A DNA stretch of 64,000 nt from Polaribacter dokdonensis (lineage in GTDB: Bacteria; Bacteroidota; Bacteroidia; Flavobacteriales; Flavobacteriaceae). This document shows, piece by piece, positions 1-9,750 of the stretch; within the stretch, counting starts at the first letter, position 1, and every line of letters begins with the position of its first letter. Below the pieces are notes generated by a model, which saw only the letters and a program-made list of their open reading frames with translations, was not told the DNA's origin and did not search any database. The stretch spans positions 1,509,501 to 1,573,500 of the forward strand of contig NZ_CP101505.1 in assembly GCF_024362345.1 (NCBI RefSeq), in the 5' to 3' direction. The translations under genes and the position numbers were made by a program.

Positions 1-2117
1 TTTGTGTGTTCTAGAACAGCCAGCTGTAAAGCCAAAGAAGTTAAATTATTCTCATTAAGAAATAATTGATCAATCTTTAAATCGCCATTCCATATTTTAT
101 ACAGTTTCTCTTTACCATCTTCGGAAACAACTGTAGATTGATATAAATTAAAAATTGTTTTCTTAATGTTTTTAGGCAAGTTTTGCTGTAGTAATTTCAT
201 TAAGTTATTTTCGGTGGTAACTTGAATTTCATCTTTTTGTGTTTCAGTTAAGAAAGTCCAATAAATATTCTGAATTCTTCCTGACAAATAATTTGTAATT
301 AACTCATTTTTCTCAGATTTTAAAGCATCAAAAAACACCATAAAAATGTTTTTAGGAGTCACATTTCCCAATAGCATATTTTCATATAAATTTATGAATT
401 GATATCCTCTAGAAACCTCATCTCTAATTAATTTATAGTTATCAATTTTATCTTTATAAATTGGAAAAACTCCATAACCAAATCCGTTTATATTATATAA
501 AACCTGACCAGGTTTAAAATCTTTTGTGGCCTCTGTAATATCAAATGAAGAACCCATATTTTTTATGTTGATATTCCTTACAAATCCTCTAGCATCTTTT
601 AATTGAATTTTAAAAGATTGTGTCCAAACTTTTTCTGAACCATCTTCTGCCTTTTGATGGATTATAAATTTGGTAACATTTCCTTTTTCGTTGGTTTCAA
701 TCTCTTCTGTAAAAATGGGTCTTCCAGAAGAGTTTACCCAAACTTCACTCCAATTTTTAATATTACCTGCCGATTTTTTATCTAAAATCTCTACCAGTTC
801 CAACCAATCTGCATTTGAGTTTGCATACGTTTTTATGTATTCTTGAATACCTTTTTGAAATTGACTTTCACCCAATAAATATTCCAATTGACGCATCATA
901 ATAGGTGCTTTATTATAGATGATTCTTCCATATAACGAACCTGCATTTTTTAAATTATCTAATGGCTGACGAATTGGATTGGTGCCCTTAGTTCTATCTT
1001 CTGAATACGCACTTGGATAATGAGACATCATAAAACTAAGAGTATGATTGATTTCTGGATATACAGGATTTACAATTTTATCTGCCATAAAATTTGCAAA
1101 CACTTCCTTCATCCAAACATCATTAAACCATTTCATGGTTACTAAATCTCCAAACCACATGTGTGATGTTTCATGTGCTATTAACTTTGCTCTCCTTAAT
1201 TTTCTACTTTGAGTTGCATTTTTATCTAAAAACAATGAAGACTCTCTATATTGAATGGCACCTACATGTTCCATACCTCCATATTGAAAAGGTGGTATTG
1301 CAGCAAAATCCATTTTTTGAAAAGGGAATTTTACGCTAGTATAATTCTCTAAAAAATCTATTGAATTTTGATGAATTTTAAAGATTTCATTTACACTTTC
1401 ATCTATTTTTTCTTGGTTATTTTCTCTGTATAAAAAGCGCATGTCAAAAGCACCAGGGTTTTTAGTAGTTTCAGAAAACTTACCTGCCACAAAAGAGAAT
1501 AAATAACTACTCATTTTATCTGTAGTTGCAAAAGTGTGCTCTACAAAATCATCAATTTCAATAGCACTTTCTTCAAATCCACCAGCCATAACTTTCCAAT
1601 CTTTTGGAGCTGTAATTCGTAAATTATACTTGGCTTTCAAATCTGGCTGATCAAAAGATGGAAATAAAGTACTTGCTCTGTCTGGAACTAAAAGTGTATA
1701 TAAAAATTCATTATTTCTATTTAATGATGTTTCTCCTGCATCAAATAAAATTTCTACTTCATTTAAACCTAGAATCAATTTTGTTTTATCCAATATTAAG
1801 TGCTCTTTCTGATGATTAACGAAAACTTCCTCGCTATTTATTTTTACTGATTTCAATTTAGAAGTTGCTTCATTAAAATCTAAATAAACATCGTTTTCTA
1901 AATCTTTGACAGTAAAATTGATTGTAGATTTAGATGCAATTGATTTTGTTTTCTCAGCAGGAATTTTAAAGTGTAGGTTGTAAACAATATCAGAAATTTG
2001 CTGTTTTCTATACTTAGCTAAATCATATGATATACCTTCTTCTAGTTTAATTTCTTTATTAGAAGAAGTGCATGAAGCGATTAAAAATACAACTAAAAAC
2101 AGGTTTAAAAATTTCAT
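1..2117 (-). CDS. M1 family metallo-aminopeptidase lipoprotein, C-terminus cut by window edge
   Basis: The frame is open from an ATG at 2117 to the left edge, giving about 705 residues without a stop. The N-terminus is a lipoprotein signal ending in a lipobox (IASC, Cys at about 16). The zinc site is HETSHMW (about residues 313-319) with a downstream Glu in the KEVFANF segment, and the substrate-binding motif appears as GGMEH (about 280), a variant of the usual GGMEN. These are the hallmarks of the M1 (gluzincin) family, which trims N-terminal residues from peptides; the lipobox suggests it is anchored in the cell envelope. It lies downstream of trxA but is separated by a good terminator, so it probably has its own promoter. 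Family assignment is secure; the exact substrate cannot be read from sequence. Confidence 0.9.
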   Translation of the reverse strand, partial: MKFLNLFLVVFLIASCTSSNKEIKLEEGISYDLAKYRKQQISDIVYNLHFKIPAEKTKSIASKSTINFTVKDLENDVYLDFNEATSKLKSVKINSEEVFVNHQKEHLILDKTKLILGLNEVEILFDAGETSLNRNNEFLYTLLVPDRASTLFPSFDQPDLKAKYNLRITAPKDWKVMAGGFEESAIEIDDFVEHTFATTDKMSSYLFSFVAGKFSETTKNPGAFDMRFLYRENNQEKIDESVNEIFKIHQNSIDFLENYTSVKFPFQKMDFAAIPPFQYGGMEHVGAIQYRESSLFLDKNATQSRKLRRAKLIAHETSHMWFGDLVTMKWFNDVWMKEVFANFMADKIVNPVYPEINHTLSFMMSHYPSAYSEDRTKGTNPIRQPLDNLKNAGSLYGRIIYNKAPIMMRQLEYLLGESQFQKGIQEYIKTYANSNADWLELVEILDKKSAGNIKNWSEVWVNSSGRPIFTEEIETNEKGNVTKFIIHQKAEDGSEKVWTQSFKIQLKDARGFVRNINIKNMGSSFDITEATKDFKPGQVLYNINGFGYGVFPIYKDKIDNYKLIRDEVSRGYQFINLYENMLLGNVTPKNIFMVFFDALKSEKNELITNYLSGRIQNIYWTFLTETQKDEIQVTTENNLMKLLQQNLPKNIKKTIFNLYQSTVVSEDGKEKLYKIWNGDLKIDQLFLNENNLTSLALQLAVLEHT

Positions 2118-2130
2118 AGTATTTGTTTAG

Positions 2131-2171
2131 TTTCTAAAAATAAAAAAAGGTTTGACGTTAGCCAAACCTTT
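2131..2171 (-). terminator. Rho-independent terminator after trxA
   Basis: A 9-bp inverted repeat, AAAGGTTTG (2146-2154) with CAAACCTTT (2163-2171), is followed on the minus strand by a U-rich stretch read from 2145 down to 2131. It sits 25 bases past the trxA stop and before the aminopeptidase start. Confidence 0.75.
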
Positions 2172-2196
2172 ATGAGTTTATAAAATTGAATACCAA

Positions 2197-2514
2197 CTAT
2201 AAAGCTGCATCAATCTTATCTGTATATGTCTTTTTAGGTGCTACACCTACTTGCTTATCTACAACTTCACCATTTTTAAATACTAAAACTGTTGGTATAT
2301 TTCTTACTCCATATTTAGCTGCAAATTCTTGATTTGCATCTACATCTACTTTACCAACTACTGCTTTACCATCATATTCTGCATGAATTTCATCAACTAT
2401 TGGTCCTACCATTCTACATGGCCCACACCAAGCTGCCCAAAAATCTACTAATACTGGTTTATCTGATTGTAAAACTACTTCATCAAAAGTAGCGTCTGTT
2501 ATTTCTAATGCCAT
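2197..2514 (-). CDS. trxA: Thioredoxin
   Basis: A 105-residue protein, the full length of classical thioredoxin 1, with the redox motif WCGPC (about residues 29-33) and the conserved cis-proline segment RNIPTVLVF. It is a general cytosolic disulfide reductase; here it sits at the end of a sulfur metabolism province, and PAPS reductase CysH (encoded at 16563) is a family known to use thioredoxin as electron donor. It has its own -7 type element upstream and a terminator downstream, so it is probably a single-gene transcript. The identification is very secure. Confidence 0.97.
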   Translation of the reverse strand: MALEITDATFDEVVLQSDKPVLVDFWAAWCGPCRMVGPIVDEIHAEYDGKAVVGKVDVDANQEFAAKYGVRNIPTVLVFKNGEVVDKQVGVAPKKTYTDKIDAAL

Positions 2515-2552
2515 TTTATCTGTTTTTTGATTGTACTTTCATTATTAAAGTA

Positions 2553-2560
2553 CAAAAGTA
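2553..2560 (-). promoter_or_regulatory. Bacteroidota -7 promoter element for trxA
   Basis: The minus strand reads TACTTTTG, a perfect match to the TAnnTTTG element of Bacteroidota sigma-ABfr promoters, 38 bases upstream of the trxA ATG. No convincing TTG element lies at the ideal distance upstream. Confidence 0.6.
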
Positions 2561-2636
2561 AACATTTATTTTAGGTTCGTTAACTCAAAAAAATTACTTT
2601 TTACTATCAATCTATCAATTGAAACTATACAGTACT

Positions 2637-3590
2637 TTAAAATAATTCTTTTGCAATAGCCTGAATATTATCACTTTTACCCATAGAATAATAATGTAGA
2701 ACAGGAACACCAGCTGCTAATAATTCTTTTGATTGTTGAATCGCAAACTCAATTCCAACCTGTCTAACCTCTTTATTTGTTTTACAAGCATCAACCTCTT
2801 TAATTAAATTTTCGGGTATGTCTATTCTAAAAACCTGAGGTAATAGTTGTAAGTGTTTTTTAACTGCAATAGGCTTAATACCTGGTATAATAGGAATTGT
2901 TATTCCTATATTTTTGGCAGCTTCTACAAACTCGAAATACTTTTTATTGTCGAAAAACATTTGGGTTACTACATAATCTGCACCTGCATCAACTTTTTCT
3001 TTTAACCTTTTTAAATCTGTTTGTAAAGAGGGTGCTTCTAGATGTTTTTCAGGATAACCTGCTACACCAATACAAAAATCAGCACAATTATCTGATTCTA
3101 TAACATCGTGCAAATATTTACCTTTATTTAAATTCTGAATTTGAGACACCAATTCTTTTGCATATTGATGACCTCCTTTTGAAGCTTCGAAATACTTTTG
3201 ATGACTCATGGCATCACCTCTTAAAGCCATTACATTATCTATACCTAAATAATGACAATCTACCAGTAAATATTCTGTTTCTTCTTTTGTAAAACCACCA
3301 CATAAAACGTGGGGAACAGTATCTACATCATATTTATGTTTAATAGCAGCACAAATACCTACAGTTCCAGGTCTCATTCTAGTAACTTTTCTGTCTAGTA
3401 AACCTTCTTTTTCTACATAAACATACTCTTCTCTAGAAGTTGTTACGTCTATAAAAGGTGGTTTAAACTCCATTAATGGATCTATATTCGCATATAAATC
3501 TTCGATACTTTTTCCCTTTTTAGGAGGAATAATTTCGAACGAGAATAACGTTTTCTCATTCGCTTTTTTAATATGTTCTGTTATCTTCAT
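2637..3590 (-). CDS. metF: Methylenetetrahydrofolate reductase
   Basis: A 317-residue protein of the expected length for the bacterial single-domain MetF flavoprotein. It reduces 5,10-methylene-THF to 5-methyl-THF, the methyl donor for MetH. Visible family signatures are FSFEIIPPKKG near the N-terminus, the FAD-contacting stretch ALRGD (about residue 123) and QMFFDN (about 210). It lies downstream of the split metH genes, separated by 193 bases that hold only a very short ORF, so it is plausibly part of the same SAM-regulated transcript. The pairing supplies methyl groups and uses them in one operon. Confidence 0.96.
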   Translation of the reverse strand: MKITEHIKKANEKTLFSFEIIPPKKGKSIEDLYANIDPLMEFKPPFIDVTTSREEYVYVEKEGLLDRKVTRMRPGTVGICAAIKHKYDVDTVPHVLCGGFTKEETEYLLVDCHYLGIDNVMALRGDAMSHQKYFEASKGGHQYAKELVSQIQNLNKGKYLHDVIESDNCADFCIGVAGYPEKHLEAPSLQTDLKRLKEKVDAGADYVVTQMFFDNKKYFEFVEAAKNIGITIPIIPGIKPIAVKKHLQLLPQVFRIDIPENLIKEVDACKTNKEVRQVGIEFAIQQSKELLAAGVPVLHYYSMGKSDNIQAIAKELF

Positions 3591-3611
3591 TTCCTGAAAG
3601 TATTCAGTAAT

Positions 3612-3698
3612 CTAGAAGAAATAAGCTATAAATAATGCAGTTACAGTTAACATTAAAAGTTGTAGAATAAATTTTAATTCTACGTGATATTTTTTCAT
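3612..3698 (-). CDS. Possible 28-residue single-pass membrane microprotein between metH and metF
   Basis: In the metH-metF gap the minus strand encodes a short ORF with an ATG at 3698 and a TAG at 3612-3614. The first dozen residues are polar and basic (MKKYHVELKF), followed by a hydrophobic stretch to the C-terminus (ILQLLMLTVTALFIAYFF) that could span a membrane once. It is too short for standard gene callers. The coding DNA also contains an inverted repeat (GTAGAAT/ATTCTAC, about 3662-3683), so the region may be conserved as RNA structure rather than protein. Function is unknown and coding status is uncertain. Confidence 0.35.
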   Translation of the reverse strand: MKKYHVELKFILQLLMLTVTALFIAYFF

Positions 3699-3783
3699 TT
3701 TAATAATTTTCTGCAAAAATCTTACTTCTTCTATTTATGTTTGTTAGTTTTAAAAAAAATAATTGTTAATTAATTGTATTGTT

Positions 3784-6456
3784 TTACTCAGCTAGATTAG
3801 GGTGTAACCATTTTCTTGCTTTTGCTTTAGTAATGCCTTTTCTATTTGCGTAATCTGTGAGTTGATCGTCTGTAATTTTACCTAAACCAAAGTACTTAGC
3901 TTCTTTATTTGCAAAATAGTAACCAGAAACTGCAGCTGCTGGCCACATTGCTTTGCTTTCGGTTAATTGTACTCCGATTTTATTTTCTACATCTAGCAAA
4001 CTCCAAATGGTATCTTTTTCTAAATGATCTGGACAAGCAGGATAACCAGGAGCAGGTCTAATTCCTTTATAATTTTCTTTAATTAATTCATCATTAGACA
4101 AGGTTTCATCTGATGCATAACCCCAATGTTTAGTTCTAATTTGCTTGTGTAAATATTCTGCAAAAGCCTCAGCAAATCGATCTGCAATAGCTTGTGCCAT
4201 AATTGCATTATAATCATCTTCTTGGACTTTGTAACTTTCTGCTAATTCTTGAGCTCCGAAAATACCCACACAAAAAGCACCCATATAATCTGTTTTCTTT
4301 GATTCTTCTGGAGCTACAAAATCTGATAATGCAATATTTGGAATACCTTCTCTCTTCTTTAATTGCTGACGTAAAGTTCTAAAAACAGCTACTTCAATTC
4401 CTTTTTTCTTGATAGAAATATCATCTTCATTAATGGTATTTGCCTCAAACAAACCAAAAACAGCTTTTGGTTTTAGCAATTGTTTTGCGATGATTTCCTT
4501 AATCATTTCTTGAGCTTCATTGTATAAAACACTGGCTTGTTCTCCCACTATTTTATCCGATAAAATATCTGGGAATTTACCATGTAAATCCCAACTTCTA
4601 AAAAACGGACTCCAATCTATAAATGGCACTAATTCTTTTAAACTTAATTGCTCTAAAGTTTGAATACCTAATTCTTTTGGTTTTACTATTTCTGTAGAGT
4701 TCCAATCAATTTTGTACTTACGTTTACGTGCTTCATTAATAGAAATATATGATTTTTCTTTACCTCGTTTTAAAAACTTAGTTCTGAATTCATCATAATC
4801 TTTCTTCAATTTAGCCACATATGTATTAGATGTTTTCTTGTTTAACAAATCACCAACTACAGTTACTGCTCTAGATGCATCATTTACATGAACAACTGCA
4901 TTTTTGTATTGTGTATCAATTTTAACAGCTGTATGTGCTTTGGATGTTGTTGCCCCACCAATCAAAAGTGGTAAATCTAAATTTTGACGTTCCATTTCTT
5001 TGGCTAAATACACCATTTCATCTAAAGAAGGTGTAATTAAACCACTTAAACCAATAGCATCTACATTTTCTCTTTTTGCAGTTTCAATTATTTTTTCTGG
5101 AGGAACCATCACACCTAAATCTACAATTTCGTAGTTATTACAACCTAAGACTACAGACACAATATTTTTACCAATATCATGTACATCTCCTTTTACAGTT
5201 GCCATTAATATTTTACCCAAAGCTTGTTGCTCTTCACCTTTTTCTGCTTCTATAAAAGGATTTAAATAACCAACAGCTTTTTTCATGACTCTTGCAGATT
5301 TTACTACTTGGGGTAAGAACATTTTTCCTGCTCCAAATAAATCTCCAACTACATTCATACCAATCATCAAATGGCCTTCTATTACTTCTATTGGTTTTGT
5401 AGCTTCTTGTCTTGCTTGCTCTACATCTTCAATAATAAAAGCATCAATGCCTTTTACTAAAGCATGGGTAATTCTCTCTTGTAATGGATTTTCTCTCCAA
5501 GATAAATCTACCGTTTTTTCTTTACTAGTTCCTTTTACAGTTTCTGCAAAATCTAATAAACGTTCTGTTGCATCATCTCTTCTATCTAAGATTACATCTT
5601 CTATATGTTCTAATAAATCCTTTGGAATATCATCATATACCTCTAACATTGCAGGGTTTACAATACCCATGTTCATACCTGCTTGAATTGCATAGTACAA
5701 AAATACAGAGTGCATTGCCTCACGAACTGTATTATTTCCTCTAAAAGAAAATGATACGTTGCTCACACCTCCACTGACAGAAACATTTTCTAAATTTTGA
5801 CGAACCCATCTTGTAGCTTCTATAAAATCTATAGCATTCTTTCTATGCTCATCCATACCTGTTGCAACAGGAAATATGTTTAAATCGAATATGATATCTT
5901 CTGATGGAAAGTTTACTTTATTTACTAAAATATCATAAGAACGTTTTGCAATTTCTATTCTTCGTTCGTAATTATCTGCTTGCCCAACTTCATCAAAAGC
6001 CATTACAATTACAGCTGCTCCATAACGTTTTATTTGAGTTGCTTCCCAAATAAATTTCTCTTCACCTTCTTTTAAAGAAATTGAATTTACTACACACTTA
6101 CCTTGTACTACTTGCAAACCAGCCTCTATGATTTCCCATTTAGAGCTATCTATCATCATTGGCACTCTGCAAATATCTGGCTCAGCAGCAATTAAATTTA
6201 AGAATCTAACCATGGCTTCTTTACCATCAATTAAACCATCATCCATATTAATATCGACGATTTGTGCTCCTCCATCTACTTGATGACGAGCTATATCTAA
6301 AGCTTCATCAAACTTTTCTTCTTTAATTAAACGCAAAAACTTACGAGAACCTGCAACATTAGTGCGTTCTCCAACATTTATAAAATTGCTGTTTTCGTTT
6401 AAAATCAGAGGTTCTAACCCTGATAAGCGCATGTATTTTGTCTGTTTCACTTTCAT
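3784..6456 (-). CDS. metH: Methionine synthase, folate/B12/activation half (split MetH)
   Basis: An 890-residue protein carrying the last three modules of cobalamin-dependent methionine synthase. In order: the pterin-binding domain ([12 protein letters not shown] near residue 26), the cobalamin cap and B12-binding domain with the ligand motif DVHDIGKN (about residue 430), and the AdoMet-binding reactivation domain with [12 protein letters not shown] (about residue 800). The homocysteine module is a separate ORF directly upstream. The stop of that ORF and this start overlap as TAATG, which indicates translational coupling and argues against a sequencing frameshift. It transfers methyl from 5-methyl-THF via cobalamin to homocysteine. 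Since no metE lies in the window, this part of the pathway depends on B12. Confidence 0.96.
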   Translation of the reverse strand: MKVKQTKYMRLSGLEPLILNENSNFINVGERTNVAGSRKFLRLIKEEKFDEALDIARHQVDGGAQIVDINMDDGLIDGKEAMVRFLNLIAAEPDICRVPMMIDSSKWEIIEAGLQVVQGKCVVNSISLKEGEEKFIWEATQIKRYGAAVIVMAFDEVGQADNYERRIEIAKRSYDILVNKVNFPSEDIIFDLNIFPVATGMDEHRKNAIDFIEATRWVRQNLENVSVSGGVSNVSFSFRGNNTVREAMHSVFLYYAIQAGMNMGIVNPAMLEVYDDIPKDLLEHIEDVILDRRDDATERLLDFAETVKGTSKEKTVDLSWRENPLQERITHALVKGIDAFIIEDVEQARQEATKPIEVIEGHLMIGMNVVGDLFGAGKMFLPQVVKSARVMKKAVGYLNPFIEAEKGEEQQALGKILMATVKGDVHDIGKNIVSVVLGCNNYEIVDLGVMVPPEKIIETAKRENVDAIGLSGLITPSLDEMVYLAKEMERQNLDLPLLIGGATTSKAHTAVKIDTQYKNAVVHVNDASRAVTVVGDLLNKKTSNTYVAKLKKDYDEFRTKFLKRGKEKSYISINEARKRKYKIDWNSTEIVKPKELGIQTLEQLSLKELVPFIDWSPFFRSWDLHGKFPDILSDKIVGEQASVLYNEAQEMIKEIIAKQLLKPKAVFGLFEANTINEDDISIKKKGIEVAVFRTLRQQLKKREGIPNIALSDFVAPEESKKTDYMGAFCVGIFGAQELAESYKVQEDDYNAIMAQAIADRFAEAFAEYLHKQIRTKHWGYASDETLSNDELIKENYKGIRPAPGYPACPDHLEKDTIWSLLDVENKIGVQLTESKAMWPAAAVSGYYFANKEAKYFGLGKITDDQLTDYANRKGITKAKARKWLHPNLAE

Positions 6457-7460
6457 TAATCTACCAGTTCTAAAACTTTACGCGGTTTGTATTTGGCAGC
6501 AATATTTGCGATAACTCGTATGTGTTCTGGAGATGTACCACAACAGCCGCCAATAATATTTATTAAATTTTTCTTTAAATATTCTTCTATTTGTTCTCCC
6601 ATTTCTTCTGGAGTTTCATCATATTCTCCAAATGCATTTGGCAAACCAGCATTCGGGTGTGCAGAAATTGCAAAATCAGTTTTACTGGCAATAGCTTCTA
6701 AATGAGGTTGCAATAAATTGGCTCCTAAAGCACAATTGAACCCTATAGATAAAAGTGGAATATGAGAAACAGAAATTAAAAACGCTTCAGCAGTTTGCCC
6801 TGATAAAGTTCTACCAGAAGCATCTGTTATTGTACCACTTAACATAACAGGAATTGCTATTTTTCTTTCCTCTTTGACTTGCTCAATAGCAAATAATGCT
6901 GCTTTTGCATTTAATGTATCAAATACAGTTTCTACTAATAAAATATCTGCACCACCATCTAATAATGCTTCTACCTGCTGTTTATAGGCAATTCTTAATT
7001 CATCAAAAGTTACAGCTCTGTAACCAGGATCATTTACATCTGGAGACATACTTGCAGTTCTGTTTGTTGGCCCAATAGAACCTGCTACAAAACGTGGCTT
7101 ATGTGGTTCTTTTGCTGTAAATTCTTCTGCAACTTCCTTAGCTATTTTGGCTGATTGGTAATTTAGCTCGTAAACTAAATCTTCCATCTGATAATCAGCC
7201 ATAGCAATTGTAGTACCTGAAAAAGTATTGGTTTCTATGATATCTGCACCTGCCTCAAAATATTTACCATGAATTGTCTTTATGGCTTCTGGCTGAGTTA
7301 AGGAAAGTAAATCATTATTGCCTTGAAGTGGAGTTGGATAGTCTTTAAAGCGTTCTCCTCTAAAATCCTCTTCTGTAAATTTATAGGCTTGTAGCATGGT
7401 ACCCATTGCACCATCTAAAACTAAAATTCTTTCTTGTAAAGCTTTGTAAATATTTGACAT
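6456..7460 (-). CDS. metH: Homocysteine S-methyltransferase half of split MetH
   Basis: A 334-residue ORF matching only the N-terminal homocysteine-binding (Hcy) barrel of MetH. The zinc ligands are visible: the first Cys in FNCALGA (about residue 240) and the Cys pair in [12 protein letters not shown] (about residue 305). The start sequence [10 protein letters not shown] is the usual beginning of this domain. It is the first gene of the metH-metF transcript and is preceded by a SAM-I riboswitch. The split into Hcy and folate/B12 halves is common in Bacteroidota. The protein acts in the cytosol together with the downstream 890-residue subunit. Confidence 0.95.
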   Translation of the reverse strand: MSNIYKALQERILVLDGAMGTMLQAYKFTEEDFRGERFKDYPTPLQGNNDLLSLTQPEAIKTIHGKYFEAGADIIETNTFSGTTIAMADYQMEDLVYELNYQSAKIAKEVAEEFTAKEPHKPRFVAGSIGPTNRTASMSPDVNDPGYRAVTFDELRIAYKQQVEALLDGGADILLVETVFDTLNAKAALFAIEQVKEERKIAIPVMLSGTITDASGRTLSGQTAEAFLISVSHIPLLSIGFNCALGANLLQPHLEAIASKTDFAISAHPNAGLPNAFGEYDETPEEMGEQIEEYLKKNLINIIGGCCGTSPEHIRVIANIAAKYKPRKVLELVD

Positions 7461-7507
7461 ATCTATTTATTATATAATATGTCATCAGGAAAAGTGTAAT
7501 TTTCTCT

Positions 7508-7628
7508 GTTATCTGTCAATAGCTACTTGATAAAATATCGAAATAGATTGTAGAATGTAGCACCTTTCTCATTTCTGAGAGGTTGCCAAAGCTTCACTGG
7601 GTCTAATCCCTCTGCCTTTCGTGATAAC
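7508..7628 (-). ncRNA. SAM-I (S-box) riboswitch in the metH leader
   Basis: Read on the minus strand, the leader shows the S-box core in order: GTTATCAcgaaagg, the kink-turn region with AGAGGGATTAGACCC, GAAGC, GGCAACC, and AAAGGTGC. The closing P1 helix is GTTATC (7628-7623) with GATAAC (7513-7508), enclosing a longer than usual 3' arm. The aptamer ends 47 bases before the metH ATG and no clear terminator hairpin follows, so control may be at translation initiation. A variant -7 element, TACTTTG (7660-7666), lies just upstream. SAM binding is expected to lower metH-metF expression. Confidence 0.92.
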
Positions 7629-7692
7629 GTATTAATAAGTTTATGAACTAATTTCGAAACAAAGTAACGAACTTTTTTCTATTTTTTATAGT

Positions 7693-8580
7693 TTATTCGT
7701 AAATATCTGAAGATAAGTACCTATCTCCTCTATCACAAATTATGGCAACTACAACTCCTTTATCTATTGAATTAGCAATTTTAATAGCAGTTGCTACAGA
7801 GCCTCCACTACTCATACCAGAAAATATACCTTCTTCTCTTGCTAAACGAATAGTCATCGCTTTTGCCTCTTCTTCACTTACTTCTAAAACTTGATCTATT
7901 TTTTTAGCATTAAAAATAGCTGGCAAGTATTCTTTTTTCCACTTTCTAATTCCAGGAATTCTTGCTCCATCTTTTGGTTGTGCTCCTATTATGGTTATTT
8001 CATCATTTTTTTCTTTTAAAAAGTCTGAAACACCAGTAATTGTACCTGTTGTACCCATTGCAGAAACAAAATGAGTTACTTTACCTTCTGTATCTCTCCA
8101 AATTTCTGGACCTGTGGTTTTATAGTGTGCTTTTGGATTATCGAAATTATCAAACTGATTTAATCTAAAATAACCCTTTTTATATTTTAAGCTTAATGCA
8201 TGGTCTATAGCACCTTCCATACCTTTATCTGCAGGTGTTAAAATAACCTCTGCACCATAAGCTCTCATTGTTTTTACTCTTTCTATGGTAGAGTTTTCTG
8301 GCATGGTAATTACCATATTTACACCCAAAACTTTTGCCATTAATGCTAATGCAATACCAGTATTACCACTTGTAGCCTCAACTAAAGTATCTCCTTTTTT
8401 TATATTTTTTCTTTTAATTGCTTCAGAAATCATATAATAAGCTGCTCTATCTTTAACACTTCCTCCTGGGTTATTACCTTCTAATTTTAATAGTAGTGTT
8501 ACTCCTTCTTTTTTAAAAATATTTTGCGCTTCTACCAAAGGTGTATTTCCTACAAAATCTATGATACTTTTTGTCTGCAT
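7693..8580 (-). CDS. cysM: Cysteine synthase (O-acetylserine sulfhydrylase), CysM type
   Basis: A 295-residue fold-type II PLP enzyme. The PLP lysine lies in GGSVKDRAA (about residue 43), the Asn loop is EATSGNTGIALA, and GMSSGGSV is the phosphate-binding end. It makes cysteine from O-acetylserine and sulfide. The length and the short C-terminus fit CysM better than the longer CysK. It is the last gene of the sulfate block, 1 base after cysE, so the acetyltransferase and the sulfhydrylase are made together. The metH riboswitch follows, marking the boundary with the next transcript. Confidence 0.94.
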   Translation of the reverse strand: MQTKSIIDFVGNTPLVEAQNIFKKEGVTLLLKLEGNNPGGSVKDRAAYYMISEAIKRKNIKKGDTLVEATSGNTGIALALMAKVLGVNMVITMPENSTIERVKTMRAYGAEVILTPADKGMEGAIDHALSLKYKKGYFRLNQFDNFDNPKAHYKTTGPEIWRDTEGKVTHFVSAMGTTGTITGVSDFLKEKNDEITIIGAQPKDGARIPGIRKWKKEYLPAIFNAKKIDQVLEVSEEEAKAMTIRLAREEGIFSGMSSGGSVATAIKIANSIDKGVVVAIICDRGDRYLSSDIYE

Positions 8581-8581
8581 T

Positions 8582-9358
8582 TTAAATTCTTTTTTGAAAA
8601 ATATTGTTTTCTTTCTGTACAGTAACTACTGAGTTTATTGGTATCGATTCTGTAACACAAACATTTGCACCAATCACAGAATTTGCGCCTATAACTACAT
8701 CTCCTCCTAGAATTGTTGCATTTGCATAAATAACAACATTATCTTCTATAGTTGGATGTCTTTTCGTAAACGCCAAACTCTTTTTTACTTGAATTCCACC
8801 CAAAGTAACTCCCTGAAAAATCTGCACGTTATTTTTAATAACAGTGGTTTCACCAATTACAATACCAGTAGCATGATCTATAAAAAACGACTCCCCAATT
8901 TCTGCTCCTGGATGAATATCTGTACCAGTTGTACTATGAGCAAATTCACTCATCATTCTAGGTAAAATTGGAATTTCTAATTGTAATAATTTATGACTTA
9001 ATCTGTAGACTGCAATTGCATAAAATCCTGGGTATGCTAAATAAACTTCTTCTAAACTCTTTGCAGCAGGATCATTTCTATTAGCTGCTTCTGCATCTAA
9101 GTCTAACTTTTTTCTAATTGAAACAAATGAACTTTGAAAATTACTCCATAATTCTTCTCCATTTTCTACAGACAATCTTTCAAGTATTAATAAAAACTTT
9201 CTCTTAGTATCAGAACCATTTTCTGAAAGATGATTTTCATCAAATAAATCGTTTATCAATTGTTTTGTAAAAACTTCAACTGCATCTCTTAAACACATAT
9301 TGTAATTTTTAAAAACAGTTGATTTTGTATTATCTATTATTTGGTCTGTATGTTTCAT
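8582..9358 (-). CDS. cysE: Serine O-acetyltransferase (EpsC/SAT type)
   Basis: A 258-residue protein with an N-terminal helical region and a C-terminal left-handed beta-helix made of hexapeptide repeats (about residues 150-245). Conserved serine acetyltransferase segments are present: YPGFYAIAVYRLSHKL, DIHPGAEIGESFFIDHATGIVIGET in parts, and FQGVTLGG. It acetylates serine with acetyl-CoA to give O-acetylserine for CysM, encoded 1 base downstream. The N-terminal region is of the long EpsC type, as usual in Bacteroidota. Family identification is secure. Confidence 0.93.
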   Translation of the reverse strand: MKHTDQIIDNTKSTVFKNYNMCLRDAVEVFTKQLINDLFDENHLSENGSDTKRKFLLILERLSVENGEELWSNFQSSFVSIRKKLDLDAEAANRNDPAAKSLEEVYLAYPGFYAIAVYRLSHKLLQLEIPILPRMMSEFAHSTTGTDIHPGAEIGESFFIDHATGIVIGETTVIKNNVQIFQGVTLGGIQVKKSLAFTKRHPTIEDNVVIYANATILGGDVVIGANSVIGANVCVTESIPINSVVTVQKENNIFQKRI

Positions 9359-9364
9359 AAAGGA

Positions 9365-9694
9365 TTAACTTTCTGGTGCTAATTCTACCTCTAAACCATT
9401 TAATTCTGGTGTAATTTGAATTTGACAACCTAACCTGCTATTATCTTCCACATAAAAAGCTTCAGCTAGCATTGCATCTTCATCATCTGTCATTTCTGGC
9501 AATTGATGATCTGACTTTACATAACATTGGCATGATGCACACATAGCCATTCCTCCACAAATACCAATAGTACCTTCTTCTGCCAATTCATAAGAACGAA
9601 CTACCTCCATTAAATTCATAGACATGTCTGTTGGTGCAACAATATCATGTGTTTTACCCTCTCTGTCCGTAATTTTTATATTGATGTCTTGCAT
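9365..9694 (-). CDS. [2Fe-2S] ferredoxin
   Basis: A 109-residue adrenodoxin-like ferredoxin. The cluster ligands follow the pattern of this family: GICGGMAMCASCQCYV (Cys at about 44, 50 and 53) and a fourth Cys in RLGCQIQ (about 92). It lies between ferredoxin-NADP reductase and cysE in the sulfate assimilation operon. The inferred role is to carry electrons from the reductase to the sulfite reductase at 12183-14285. The domain call is certain; the partner assignment is from context. Confidence 0.9.
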   Translation of the reverse strand: MQDINIKITDREGKTHDIVAPTDMSMNLMEVVRSYELAEEGTIGICGGMAMCASCQCYVKSDHQLPEMTDDEDAMLAEAFYVEDNSRLGCQIQITPELNGLEVELAPES

Positions 9695-9750
9695 CTTTTT
9701 GTCAATTATTGATATTGTCTACAAATTTACGCAAACCTAACAACAAACTA

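Noticed and set aside
6454..6458. Apparent frameshift splitting metH
   Set aside because: The two frames meet at a clean TAATG overlap and each piece begins and ends at a domain boundary, the known split MetH arrangement.
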